Shown here: piece by piece, positions 44,858 through 57,700 of the stretch | How the letters are laid out: each line of letters begins with the position of its first letter | Numbering within the stretch: position 1 is the stretch's first letter | Assembly (NCBI RefSeq): GCF_020921035.1 | Contig: NC_063152.1 | Coordinates: 26,907,903 to 26,971,902 of the forward strand | Origin: Rhodamnia argentea | Taxonomy: Eukaryota > Streptophyta > Magnoliopsida > Myrtales > Myrtaceae | Direction: 5' to 3' | Length of the DNA stretch: 64,000 nucleotides | The notes under the pieces: generated by a model | Seen by the model: only the letters and a program-made list of their open reading frames with translations | What the model was told of the DNA's origin: nothing | Database searches by the model: none | Translations under genes and position numbers: made by a program

Positions 44858-47848
44858 CGGTGGTGAGAAGAAGGAGAAGGGAATGAGGGCGCGTGTGTTT
44901 TTCACTGTTTTGGTAAGGGGCAAAAGGATAGAGTTTTACAGAGAGAGAGTGAGGGAGTAAGGTGGTCAAAAACTAAAGGCAGGTTTTGTAGGAGATCCGA
45001 GTCCGAGAAAGAGAGAGAGAGACAGAGATCCACGTCTCGATTTTGTGTTGTTCTTCTTCTTCTTCTTCTCTTCTTTTCTTCTTTTGGCTTTGAGGATAGG
45101 TTTTTTTTTTTTTCCTCCCAAAAATGTTTTTAGGAGTGTAATTACTTTCTCTATCTTCTTCGGATGCCGATAATGATAACCTGAATCGATGTTGTTTCTT
45201 TCGTTCTAGCTAGCCTGTCGATGCTTATGACGATACTCTAAATCGAGACTCGGATCATTGATTTGCGAAAAAAAAAAATCCAAACTTTTATGGCAGGTAA
45301 CACTTTTTTTCCCATATATATTTTTATTTTTGTACATGCTCTGTACTCATCGCGACAATTCTCTCCCCCTTATCTTGTTAACGGATATTAATGATTATCG
45401 TTGGTTTTCGGTTTATGTTGATCGCGATGAAAATTATGATTTTGACCGGGCATTGTCATGCTTAAATTGTGAAGTGGAAAATTATTTTTTTTTGAAATTA
45501 AAGGCATGGGAGACTTTTTTTTTTTTCTTTTTGGATCAAATGGCATGAATGATTTTTCTATTTCCCTTTTCTTCGCCATATGAAAAACAACTGACGTTTC
45601 TAAATTTTTCATCAACTCTGTGAAATGGTCCTACCAAGTACATTTCCTTTGTCATGTTTAAATTAAGGAAGCCAAGGATCAGTTTCCATTAATATTAAAT
45701 TAGGCAACAAAATCAAGTGAAGCGACAAAAAAAATAAAATAAACTTCCTTGGTAAGTAATTCGAAAAGGCCGAGAGAAGAATATGAAGTGGACAGGCAAA
45801 GTGCAAAACGGCAAAAGTAGTTGGGACAAGTGAAAAGACAACCTTGTCCTATAAATTCGCATTTGCCCATTGTATCCTCCACACAATCCTCAATTTACAT
45901 GGCCACGTGTCAACATGGGATCCCACTAGAACATCCCTTCTTATAATGTGAAATTTTTGTAAGAATTTCTATATAGAAAACCCTAGAGATTTGTCATATC
46001 TTCGAGTGGAACGAAGTTATATGGAGAACACACACGAAATTGGAAATTCTGCCAGAAAAATTATAAATTTTCCATTAAAAATGCTATGAAAAAGCCATGT
46101 ATAGTCGGAGAACCAAGCTAAGAAATGATTTGCTAAGCCTACGACGCATTTAAAAAATTGCAGGTAGCATCAAATCTAGTGATCTAAATACATTTTAGCA
46201 CATACGCCGCATCCAATAAATGCTTTCTAGTATGTATAACATTTCATTAGTATTCTTCTTTGGAAAAATTAAAACAAGATACCAAAATTTGTGAAAATTC
46301 AATAGGAAGTATGACTACTTGAAAACCGACACAATTTTCAGTCCAAATATAAATTTCTGAGGATATTGTACGTTTAATGAAAAATGTATGAGCTTTGAAA
46401 TACATTAAAAGACTCATAGCATTTTAGCAAACCTACTTTTTATCAATAAGTCTTTATAGGTCACGATTGACTTACGACATGCTACTAGTGGTGGCCTACC
46501 ATTACTTTAGTGTTAAGTTTTTCATCATTTGATATTTTGACTCAAGAAATTTCCGGAAAATAAGCGTAAGTTTAAAATTGAAAAAAAGAAAACGATCCTA
46601 AAATGAATATAATTGTAGTATAAACAAAAATGAAGTGAGGAAGAGAAAAAAAAGGGCAACGGCTGCCACCCACCCGCAGATGACTCTCGCCAAGATTGGA
46701 GAACATTGCTTGGCCGTTGCCGTGGTGGAGTGAGGGTTTGCCTGACCAAACCGGCTAATAAGGGCGGCCCAATCATCGATCGACCCCGACGAAGGCTAAG
46801 GTGGTCATTGGCCACCGCCAGCCTTCTGCCCCCTTTCTCCTCTTAAACTTTTTTTTTCCCCTTTTGTTTGTACTCCATTTCTTACCCCCTCTTTCTCTCT
46901 CTCCTTTAATTTGCAAAGTTTTATTTTAAGTTTTCATGTTTTATGAAAGATGTGAAGTTAGAGATGCTTTAGAGATTTGGCCTTAAATATTCCAAAAAGA
47001 GTTTGACTTTTAATGGGATAAAAATACCAAGTCTGAAACTTGTGCCGATTGGGGCACCTTACTTCTAAACCTTTTTTTTTCTTGATGCAATCCAGCATAA
47101 AAACTTGTTTCTGCTGGGCTTTTCAGTCATTCATTTAGGGCTTAAATGCACAAAAAGAACAAGTCTAATTGAAATCCTAAGATGCATAAAGCATTCGAAT
47201 CTCATGACTTAAATGCACCCAAAAAAAAAAAAAGATTGAATTGACCAATCGACTCAATTTTTAGGAGTCATGTCGCGATTATCCCCCGATTCTATTGGTA
47301 CAAGTAATCTGATTAATTCAATCTATTTTAAGTATATCGACGAGACAACCGATTGATGATTAAGAAAAATAGAATATGCATAATAATGATGAGGAACAAA
47401 TTCGTGACCCGTCTCATGTTTGACAAACTTTTTTATAAAATGTAAGTTGTGAAATAATGAATCCACGCTGCATTTATTGCACATTTTAAACAATTTCTAC
47501 CTTATTATTTTCATGGTCAAATTTCTAACAATTTTATGCTATTGGTAATCACGCAAGTGACTAAACATTAAATTAATAAAAGCATTTTACGTTTTCGTAT
47601 ATAAAATCGAGCAATTTGCTTTTCCATTCGATTCTCGTAGGTAGAGTATGAATATATTTTGTCTTAAAATTTTAGGACTAGGAAAAGGGAAAAAAATTCC
47701 AAGCTATTATTTTGATTCCTCAAACGGAAACGGTCTTGCAAGGTCGAGCTCTATTGATATGCCATTAGGCCCTCATTAACAGATGTTTTTTCAACGGTTT
47801 CCCTTTCTGGTTGTCATGCTTTGTTCCTTTTCACATTATATCACAATT
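44854..47848. other. eIF4G promoter and intergenic DNA, no gene seen
   Basis: AT-rich with many homopolymer runs. A GC-richer block at 46640-46820 has an open minus-strand frame without motifs. I see no gene or clear transposon border. Confidence 0.4.
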
Positions 47849-47859
47849 TTGCTAGTTTT

Positions 47860-48671
47860 GGGAAAAGTACTAAAAAAAATCATAAATCTATTTCAATTGT
47901 GCCAATTTAGTCCAAAACTTTTCTATTTGACCAATTTAATCCTAAACTTTTTCACATTTTGTCAATTAAATCTATCGGGCCAATTTAATGCCGGAAATCG
48001 CCGACGTGGACGCCGACAATTGAAAAAAAATATCGTCCTATGTGACACGGCCCGACTTCGCGTGGATGAACTTTTAAATATTTTTTTGAATTTTTTGGGT
48101 TTTCCCTTTTTCTTTTCTTTTATTTATTACTTTTTGTTTGGATTGAGGGCCGGGAGGTTGTCGTGGCCCTCGGCGGCTACATCCAGGGCCCTCGAGCTGG
48201 GTGACCATCGTTTGATGCCCTCACCTGCCACAACGAGCCGTTGTAGCCCTCGTTGAGGACTACAATGCCTTCACCAGCCAAGCAAGGGCGTGCGGTCCCT
48301 CCCCTAGAACTGGCTGGGGCCATGATGTTCTCATTTGGGCAATATACCATACCCAGATTTGGCAAGGGTCGTAACACCCTTGCCCAGTGTCGGCTAGGGC
48401 ATCTCGGGCCTTGCTTGTGGTAGGTGATTGTTGGCTAGAGAGATAAAGAAGAAAGCTAAGAAAATTTTTTAAAAAAGGGTCCACATTAGCTCTCTCTTGG
48501 CCATGTAAAATAACAAGTGTCTGCGTCATCAATTTTTAGGCCAAAATTGTTTAGATGGACTCAATTAACAAAATATGAAAATATTTACAACTAAATTGAT
48601 ATAATTGAAGGGTTTATGACTGAATTGGCACCACAAGTGCAATAGATTTAAAAATTTTTTGGCACTTTTCC
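47860..48671. mobile_element. MULE-like non-autonomous TIR element with 11-bp target-site duplication
   Basis: The left end GGGAAAAGTACTAAAAAAAAT is an imperfect inverted copy of the right end (reverse complement GGAAAAGTGCCAAAAAATTT). Similarity continues for more than 50 bases (AAATCTATT, GTGCCAATTYAGTC). The perfect direct repeat TTGCTAGTTTT lies at 47849-47859 and 48672-48682. A 9-11-bp duplication with long, AT-rich inverted ends fits Mutator-like elements. The interior has a GC-rich block (48140-48420) and no transposase. Confidence 0.75.
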
Positions 48672-48682
48672 TTGCTAGTTTT

Positions 48683-49702
48683 AGTAAAATTAAATACATA
48701 TACTTTATCAGCAAGTAGAATTGAGCACTGAGGAATATGAGGACTAGGATTCTAACATGCTTTAAGAGTTGTCGATCTCTCTATTTACACGATGTTCTTG
48801 TATTCATACATTTTTGAAATCAAACATTCTAATTTCAATATATATGGCAAGTTGGCAACATTGTAGTCAAAATGTTACAACGACCTTTTCTGCCACAACA
48901 CATCTTTCATTCCAACGCGAGCAGTCAAAATGTTACAAAGACGAACCAGAGCCATGGAATCGAGACAGGTACGAGGAGGACATATAACGAATCGGAGAGG
49001 CGACGGAGGAGGCGTGGCTGGAACGAAGAGAGACGCCTTTGGATGAAGACGAGATGAAATTGTCGCTGCTTCTCGAGTTCTTCCTCCTCCTCCTTCTCCC
49101 ATCTCCGCTTCTTGTACGCCAGAAATTGGGTGCTCGTTCCTTTGGATCAGGGACTTGATGACACTGATGACCGACACGGGGCTTTTTGAGACAAAATGGG
49201 CAGAGGATGATGTTGTAATTCCTTCTACGTGGCCGCCGCAAGCACACGTTCCCTTTTGATTTTTTTCCCCTTTCAAATCGCTTTGTAAAGCGGCACGAAC
49301 GTACATAAGTTGGGCAATCGAAGAGAAATATCGTTCCTTTGCTTGGAAGAAAACGAAGGGAATATGATAGACTAGAGTTATGTGGTCATCCTAGGAATTG
49401 TGGATTCATTTTTGAATTTGAATAGTTAATAAGGACTATACTAATTTTTCTCGGGAAAAATGGTGTGTGCCTCTTTTTTTTTTTTTTTATAGGTAAGATT
49501 GTTTTTTCTTCTTCCTTTTCTTCACGAATAGAAAAATTCTAATGGTTTATTCTAATTGATCTTTTTATTATGGTCATTAAAGCCGAACAAACAATTTATT
49601 ACACATATATGACTCATGAATTTAAAAAAAAAAACGCATGGTTAGGGGAAAAAGATCATTAACTTAGTCGCTAGCCCATGACGTTTCCAGGGATTGATCT
49701 CT
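48683..49702. other. Intergenic DNA with one unassigned gene-like patch
   Basis: Between 48870 and 49310 the minus strand has two overlapping open frames, one with CPFCLKKPRVGHQC, a possible zinc-binding pair, and one containing MALVRLCNILTARVG. Base composition is GC-richer than the flanks. No family is recognised, so no gene is called. The rest is AT-rich and featureless. Confidence 0.35.
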
Positions 49703-49711
49703 TTTGTTATT

Positions 49712-50113
49712 AGGAAAAGGCTACCAAACCCTAAATTATGTCATTGCGACACATTTATCTCAAATCTTTTCTAGGTGATACTAAGAACCCCAAATTTGTA
49801 TCCGTGTGACACATTTACTTCAAATTTTTTTTTTACACCCAAAACTCCAAGTTTTTACCCACGTAACACATTTGCCCTAAATTGTTTTATTGTAATGCCA
49901 AAAACCTCAAGCTTGTGGTTGAGTTAAATGTGTCAACACTTATGAGTTTGGGATTTTTTACATCACAAGAAAAAGTAATTGTGTCATATTGGTACGGGTT
50001 TGGGGTAAATGTGTCATACGAGTACAAATTTAGGGTTTTTGGTGTCACAATTTTTTTTTTTGGTAAATATATCGTAGTGGGTATAGTTTAATATTTTTAG
50101 TGGCTTTTAACTC
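49712..50113. mobile_element. MITE with 9-bp target-site duplication
   Basis: The left end (AGGAAAAGGCTACCAAACCC) and the reverse complement of the right end (GAGTTAAAAGCCACTAAAAA) align over about 65 bases. The direct repeat TTTGTTATT lies at 49703-49711 and 50114-50122. The interior repeats a 'gtgtgacacatttac'-type motif several times in both orientations, so the whole element can fold. Nine-base duplications suggest Mutator-type mobilisation. Confidence 0.65.
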
Positions 50114-50122
50114 TTTGTTATT

Positions 50123-51619
50123 TCGTTTTTAACCAAAAAAAAAAAAACTCTTTGTTATTTCGTTATCTTTTCCTTTATTAGAGTAATAAAGTAAGATGTT
50201 TGACGGTCACTTTGTCTTTTTTTGTCGTGAGTTTGAAATCTTGCACAACCTAATTCCACTTATCGAATGAAAATGCTAATGAACTTTGCCACATATGCTC
50301 ATATTTAAGCTTATTACCTATTTCATGCTAAGAATTATTACACTAACATCTAAAATCTTAGGTCAGGACCTCATATACGTAGTAAAGTTTTGTTTCGATT
50401 CACCTATGTACCATCCTTTCAATCTCTAACTTGTCTCCCTTCCATCTCCGCACAGGTTTTTCTTCTTTCTCTATGGACGGAAGGGCTTGAGCTAGATCTC
50501 TCCCTTCCCTCCCCGTTTTTGTTAATTGATTTAGTTTTCTCTTTTTTTCTTTCTTTTCTTTTGTTTGTGAAGCTTTTTTCTTCCGATCTACCTCAGATCT
50601 GGAAACTTCTTTCTCTTGTTTCGGGGAGTTGTTAAATGTGTGTTTTCGAGGCTTCGTTTTCCTCGGAACTCGTTAGTGTACAAGTTTAGTTTCTAAGGAT
50701 ATTGGAGGGGTTTCGTAAAAGTTTCACTCTTACTATCAAATTTGTACTCGTTGAACCTTCTTATTCTGCATAGCGATGGTGTTGGGGACGACGAACCTAG
50801 GCACATACTATGGAAAGGCAAAGCCATAGCAACATATAAAGATTTCGGTGTGTGCTCATCACTGAAGACTAAGTCATAGATCGGCTGCCGATTTTGGTTT
50901 TATGGACATCATGATGCCATAATCTATTGTGCGGTATTGTAAAATCTAAAAGATATCAAACCGTTCTATATTTAATTATATGTAGATATTTGATAAAAGA
51001 AAGGATTAAGTGTTAGCATTTCTAGTCACAATTATAAGGAAAAAATGAATGAAAAAAGGTTATAGGAAGCCACGTCAACGACACACAAACAAGTGTAGAC
51101 CAGATATTATTGGATCCGTATATCTAGGTTTTACTTTAATTTTCTTTTGCCACTCCCAGACTAGTAAGAATAATCAAAGAAATGTTTTTAATTAAGGCAT
51201 CGATTTATTTTAATTTCCTACTAGTCAAGTTTCAATTTCGAATTCGGATGGAATCCACATCCCGTCGCTTTTTAAAAAGGATTTATTGAAAGTGATAATT
51301 TGATCGTAAATTACTATTCCTAATTTCTTGTTCTCAACCTAGGTGAGGAGTTCGATTCCCCACCTTCTCGGGGGTTCGGGGTAGAGATGCGTAAGTGAGT
51401 GAACAGGGATTTCGCAACATGCACACAGCACATAACGCACATAGCGTAGCTTGTAATTTAGAATAAGATATTTGACAAAAATAAAATGAAATAGGATATG
51501 GTAGAAAAAAAAAAAACTTCTCCTTCTCTGATTCTATTCTTGCGCAATCTTATTGTGACTGTCACGTTCTTGCCTACACGAGCGATGACTCCTCATAAAT
51601 CTTTGGAGATTACCCGTGT
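50123..51619. other. Intergenic DNA, no gene seen
   Basis: AT-rich. A stretch at 51335-51390 contains GAGTTCGATTCCCC, resembling a tRNA-type B box, but no matching A box or tRNA fold was seen. The CT-rich segment 50420-50600 has no conserved frame. Confidence 0.35.
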
Positions 51620-52096
51620 TGCTGTCTTTCCCTCTGCTGCTATATGCAGACAAGTACATAGCCAAGAACATCCCAATGCTGCTGTGTTGTGCCTCCTTCA
51701 ATGTCGAAACGGATGCCGTCGAAGTTGAGCGCCCGCGTTCCCAAGCGGCCGAGATGAGGACTGGCCCTCCTAGGAAGTTGTCCAACCAGATAAGCCGCGG
51801 CCTGTCTGGCATCCTCGGCGGAAGTGAGATAATTAACTTCCCGTGTCTCCTCCGATCGAGACCATCACCATGATTCCCCCTAGCTTGGCAAGACTTGATT
51901 TCGGAGGTTGAGCTGGTGCATCCTCCGCTGTAAGGATCACAGTAGCTGGCGAGGTTGATCACAGGAGTCTTGGCCATTGCCTATGCCGTTCTGACCCCAG
52001 TAGATAGCGATTCCACCGGCGTGGATGCCTGCCAACCTTAAGAGTTAAAATGATTGAACGGAGAAATGCTGGTGAGATTGCAGATTTGGAAGCCAT
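51620..52096 (-). pseudogene. Class III chitinase (GH18, hevamine-like) pseudogene
   Basis: On the minus strand a start at 52096 gives a signal-peptide-like MASKSAISPAFLRSIILTL. Then, in shifting frames, come HAGGIAIYWGQNG, NGQ-TPVINLASYCDPYSGGC, EIKSCQARG, IMVMVSIGGDTGS, YLTSAEDARQAAAYL, FDGIRFDIEGG and LSAYSSRGK. This is the order of a secreted class III chitinase that hydrolyses chitin in defence. The catalytic DGIDFDIE-type motif is altered to DGIRFDIE: the middle Asp is Arg, while the final acidic residue remains. About 25 residues are missing after YWGQNG. There are several one-base shifts and an in-frame TAA. The C-terminal half is gone. It is not functional as a chitinase. No processed-copy poly(A) is seen. 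Confidence 0.72.
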
Positions 52097-52552
52097 CTTT
52101 GTGTCCCTCTCAACTCACTTGGTATATTTGATCAGAGGTTACTCTGGCTTCGTCAACCAATGGCTGTGGATTAGCATGGGTGTCCTGTAAAAAAGTTAAA
52201 AGTAAGATAAGAATACAACCCATCCTCTATGGTTATCAACTTTTAATTGTCTTTCACCCTTTAACTTGAAGCCAAAAGGAATGAAGACTATGAAGCAGTC
52301 TCAATTTTGTTCGAGTGTGTGCGGCTTTTTGGCAGCTAATTTGTGTCGAATATTTGGATTAACACCTTCTGAAAGATTAAAGACGGCGATAATGAGTCGA
52401 AGGCAGTTGCTGCATTTAAGTGCTTGAATCCATCACGTCAAACGCAAACCCAGTCAGTAGTAGCAGATGTGAAAATTGAGCTAACCCAGGAGTGTAAAAG
52501 ATGTGAAACTGAGTGTTCATGTGTTCAAAAGTTGAAGAGATGCGTCGTGCGG

Positions 52553-52990
52553 GCCAGATTTTCGAAAGTGTAGATGCAGACGAGGCAGTGATAGGCTAAA
52601 GAATAAACTCCAGAGAGAGAGTTGCTGTGGAATTCTTTGGTTGCAAGTTCACCTAGCCTTCAAGAAACTAGCTAGAGTTGCAGTGGTGCAAGCAGAGCTA
52701 ATGGAGCAGACTTTTTGAGAGAATTAGAAAATCTCTCAGGACTGTTAACAGTTAGTGCAAAAGGACATGCAGGGTCAGTTTGCTAGGTCTTTGGCTACCG
52801 CGTCGATGAATTGCGCATTCCGTGCATGAGATTGCAGTGCTAACCAAAGACCTAACAAACCGATACAACATGTTCTCTTCACGAACTATTAACTGTTCCC
52901 AAACTACCGGGTCTCATCTCTTACATTCTCATCAGAGTCAAAGTCTGTGCTCTACTATCTGATTGGTCAGTCAGCTCTGATGTAGATGGA
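52553..52990. repeat. Dispersed repeat, copy A
   Basis: It shares 'gtgtagatgca' + 'aggcagt', 'gccttcaagaaactagctag', 'gagagaat' and 'gacctaacaaa' with copies B and C in the same order. No coding frame. See copy C for the context next to CLASSY. Confidence 0.55.
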
Positions 52991-53094
52991 GGAAGTGAAG
53001 CTTTTATTGTTGATTAGTTTTAAATACTGTTGGGCATGATCGGTAACTTGCATATCACATTATTAGTATGTAAATTGCTAATATTGCGGTAAAC

Positions 53095-53640
53095 TAGAGA
53101 ATCACGATTTACACTCGAAAGAGAATCGCCAGGAAACTGACTAGAGTATGGATTCTATTTCTGTAAACTAGACAGAATCATTCAGATTAGTTGGTGCAGA
53201 GGTACTTGAAAACAATGTAGCAGAATGATAAAGCAAAATTTTCCCTGCAGACTAGATTTGAGTTTCTTTCGTGCTCGGAATTGAAATCAATATGAGTTCC
53301 AGTTATTCATTCACACCCCCTTGAACAATGAAATAGCAGATCCCCTAGCCTTCAAGAAACTAGCTAGAGCTGCACGGTTGCAAACAGAATCAAGGAAGAC
53401 ACTTTTGAGAGAATCAGACAAGACAGGAATCAACACAGGAGAGAAATGAGAAGGAAAAACTCAATCAACGCATTGCTTTAAGAACATTTAACAGATGGTC
53501 GACAAATTCAGCACATTGGTTACAGCAGTGAGCCCAAGAACTATCAAACCGTACTACAACTTCTTCGGCAACCGCAATCTGGTTGAGCTTTTTGCACTGC
53601 TATTCCGTTATCAGGAGGGTGCCAGACCGCAATCTCCATG
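53095..53640. repeat. Dispersed repeat, copy B
   Basis: It aligns with 59205-59720. Shared blocks include 'atttacactc', 'gagaatc', 'ggaaactgact', 'gtatggatt', 'aaagcaaaattttt', 'gcagacta' and 'ttggttac'. Identity is roughly three quarters by eye. Confidence 0.6.
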
Positions 53641-54749
53641 AATGTTTTAAGTCTAGCTAGTCACATTCCTTGATCAGTTTATGAGTGCATTGCACAAGCT
53701 AAATGGGGTCGAGATTGCAGCACACTAGCAGGAGAGTCTCCATTCTTCATTTACTAGACCTATATCAAGGTGCTCCATGATCAGATTAGTTCCTGAACAA
53801 CAGCCGGACCAAGTGAAGCACCGTCCTTGGAATCCCAAATCATTTTAGTGATAAGTGACAATCATCGATATAATCAGATGTGTTAGGCTTTGGTTAGTTA
53901 TAGAAGTTTAAGATCCCAATTCTTCCTTCCTACAAAGCAACATCATCGAAAGTCACCTGCAATGACCCAAGGGTTGGCGAATACAAAGGAAAAAATCACT
54001 CAGTTGTCTTTCCCCAAAAGGGATTTGCTTTGACCAAAATGTAAGCCAACCACTGCATCACATTGACCAGTGAATTGGGTTTTTATGAATGAATTACCTA
54101 TGAACAGAAAGGAAAAAACTGAAGCCTTCCTAGGATTTATCCACGGCAACAGATCCCTTTCTGACTGCCCCACAGCTTTGACAATGGGTTAAATTTTGAA
54201 CTCAAAACTTAGAAACTGAGCTATCACAGAAGTGTCTGATGTTGGCAATGATTAGGACTCCCAAATATCCAATTACGGTGGTCCAGCTCCCCTACAATAT
54301 CCATATTAGTGCCTTGATTATGATAAATGACAGGACCTTATAGTAACACATGAGCACAATGGCTGCCCATCTCAACAAAGTGCTCTGCAAAACGAGGCAT
54401 TTTTCAGATCTCCCTCAATTAGAGATTGAACTCACTGCAAGATTCTACACACGTCCTTGTGTGTTCAAGCTTGTTTAGGAGAGCAGTCATCAACATAATA
54501 CAACTTGTATGACACAAGAAGGAACTTTCCATATTCTTAATTTTTAATTACATACCAATCGTCAAAACTTAACATTCACATCCCCTGGTTTTTTTCTTTG
54601 AAATACCAACATGTGATTACCCTCATCTGTACCATCAAAAGGTCCTTTACTGATGAACCGGAAATTTAACTGCCAGAACAGACTGGATGTTAAGACTATA
54701 AGAAGCTGTATGCTTATCATAGAAGAGAATCAAAACCATACATTAGATG

Positions 54750-57700
54750 AGAAGATTTCCTTGTCAATTGTGGTGTTCCATGGTAATATTGCATTTTTCA
54801 GCTGCGGCATCCCAAATTTTAACTTGCCTGTCAGCACTTGCACTGGCAAGTCTATTCCTGTTTGAACATTTGCATATCAGTCAGGGATATCATTAAGCAT
54901 TGGGAATTGGAAGAAGAAGCTACAAAATTACCAGAACCAAGAGAATAAGTAGCAGTTTCCAACAACCTGAACTCCTTGTTCCAAGCAAAACCTCATTATG
55001 ATAGAGTATGTGTACTGGCTTGAACGTTGGACATTAAAATCTTGTTGCCAATAAGATAGTCAAAACTGAGCTTCTTTCCTTTCTTCCTTTTCTTCTTCAA
55101 CTCTTCTTAACTGCCTGGTACAAGACGTGGTTCTACAGCATCAATCTGCAATAATATGGATGAAAACTTCAAACAGACAGCTTAAGCAAATCAAATGCAA
55201 AAACAATCAGTGATCTATAGTTAAAGCACAATATCGAGATCCCAAATATCAGTGGCTGGCTCCACTGAGCAACAGCAATAAAATTTCCTGCCGACATAAA
55301 GCGTAATGACAACAAAGGAGTTAAGTTATTTATACATGGAACCAAAGTATTTTCTAATCATCTTGATTAGAAAGAGACTGATGTAAGAATCTAAACTATT
55401 TTTAGGAAACTAGAGTATATTTGAAACCCTTAATGCACTTCCTATTCAATTATAATCTTTCTTGAAAGGGCCAAAATAAAAAAGCCTTTGCTGCCACCTT
55501 CAAGTGGACAGTCAAACCGTGCTGTGCAGAGGGGAAATTCTGAAATAACTACTTCATGGTGAAGATACATATTTGAGTCACAATCATCTGATGGCTCCGA
55601 TAAATAGACCTGCTTTGCACAATTAGTTAACTAATTAGTAGCTGTTTTTATGTGAACCCCAGTACAGCCAGGGAAAGCGCAGCGAAAAAATGGAGTATGC
55701 CATGAATATACAAGCTGCAAGAAGATTGACTTCATCATCTGTACGTGCACAAACAATGAGAGACTCCATAGGTTTAATATACATGTCCTCAAGCTCTTCA
55801 GAGTCACCGTCACCCTGAGGAAAACGATATGATATTAGTGACTACTAATGTAGCCACGATATCAAGGTTAAACCGGACAGAGAACACTCACATCCTTATG
55901 GTGGAAACCAAAACGAAACCAATGTTGAACACAGCATTAGTAGGAAACAAGTTTGATGAAAAAAGGTCCCTAACAATCCATTTATCAAATACCACATCTG
56001 AATCTATAGGACTATCGATCAATAAAATGTAATGGGGCCACCTTAATGTGCACTCTCTATTAATTTTCAAACAAACTAAAAGAACTGGAAAGGCGTAAAT
56101 CTATGTGACAAGACTTTCAGAACAGGTGTGAACTGATGCCGTCAGATATCTAAATTGTTTGGAAATGAAATGCACACAAAAGTCCTCTAGTTAGATTCAT
56201 CTTTTAAGTACATCTAATTAATTGTGACTTAGGTTGTCCCTGCACTTTCGAAAGACAGGAGGAATTCTGGCGCTTGGTTGGTTCTCATCATTAGTTTCCT
56301 GCTCACATGAGCCCATATCCTGAAAATAAAGCAAGACACGGATCTCTTCCATTGTTCCATGTTTAACAAACTATGTACAATAATATAACTCATACAATAT
56401 GGTTGAAAGCCAAGTAGTCACTCTCAGGATAAAAAAATCCCCCTTTCCCTTCCTTCTGTCATCATGTTACCACCAGTCAAGAAGACAAGGAAGCAAGCTT
56501 GGAACATAACAGCTCTAAGCATTTCCAATCATCAAGATCAATTAATGGGATCAGCCTCTAAAATGCAGCTTTCAGGCAGAGGCCGGCCTGACTTTCTCCT
56601 GGTGTCCTCTTCTCTCACTCTTCCAATAACGGGTCATTACGCAGTTTTCTTCATAGTTTGCCACCAGATTAAGATGTGATCAGCAGCTCAAAGGTACAAC
56701 CATTTAAGTCTAAATTTCAATGCGATTGTCCATCCTGATTCTCAGCTATTCTACCATGCACTAAATTTTATGTCCATGTAACTGTTAGCTGCCTCACTTC
56801 CCAAGAAGCTCTGTAATAAGCTAGATAGCTAGCCATTCTTACGCAATAAAGAAGAACCGGTGGAAAGGCAATCTTGGGCCAAGTTCTCACACAACATTTA
56901 GTCTTCAGAAGAAGAAGTTGTTGTAGTCATTCAAGTAATGAATGGAGAAGGCCTCTCACTTGTGGCTGATGATCTTGTTGCTATACAAGCATCCATTCAT
57001 GGATTATGATTCTTAACCGTGGAATTACAGATTATATTTCGTGAAAGATTAGACATTTATGTAAAGTTAAATTGAAATCCTAAAAGGGACAGGAGCAACA
57101 AGAAGGGTTGACATAAAATTAGCATGTTTTCCTTCAAATATTCCTGAACACTGTTTTATTTCTGTGGCCAGGAAGGGAAAAATAGCCTGGCCTAAAGCAG
57201 GAGAAGCATGGTTACTTCGATTCTCCTTCTTTAGCTTTCTGTGGTAGTGTTCTCCAAACAAGCAACGTGTTTGAATCTCCTAATAGCAAGCAGACTTGGC
57301 AGCATCCATTGTCTTTATAAGGCATGATAAGTGGGGCAATAGAATTCTCAGTTTAATTGACTCAAAAAGGGCTTTGACAGGGAAAGACTTCCTTCTTTGC
57401 TCTTGAAGTTGGCTTGGAAAGCACATCTAGACCATGTTTGGATTTCTGATAATTCTAAGATTCATGATACGTCCATTACTCGTTCTGGTGAGTTTGGCTG
57501 GCCCCTGTTAGTGATATTAAGAGGAAGAGTGACATGCCATTTAAATGAGTCCTTGAGTACTCGATGGGGCATTTGCATTGAATCCATTCTGATGCCACTT
57601 TTTCGGGATCCAAGTAGGAATAAGCCATTGAACTAAGAAACTTATTAAAAGCAAATAAGAACCAAGTACTAACAAAAAGCAGCATACCTTCATCTTCTTC

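Larger units (their letters stand above)
52185..54749. other. Intergenic DNA with two copies of a diverged repeat
   Basis: The segments 52553-52990 and 53095-53640 are copies of a sequence also found at 58866-59780 next to the CLASSY gene. No reading frame of note. The rest is featureless. Confidence 0.45.

Noticed and set aside
51335..51390. tRNA or SINE suggested by GAGTTCGATTCCCC
   Set aside because: Only a B-box-like motif; no A box, no cloverleaf and no 3' tail seen.
52119..52184. Open 66-base stretch on the minus strand flanked by AG and GT just upstream of the chitinase relic
   Set aside because: Twenty-two open codons with chance splice-like borders are not enough to call an exon, and the peptide is not recognised.
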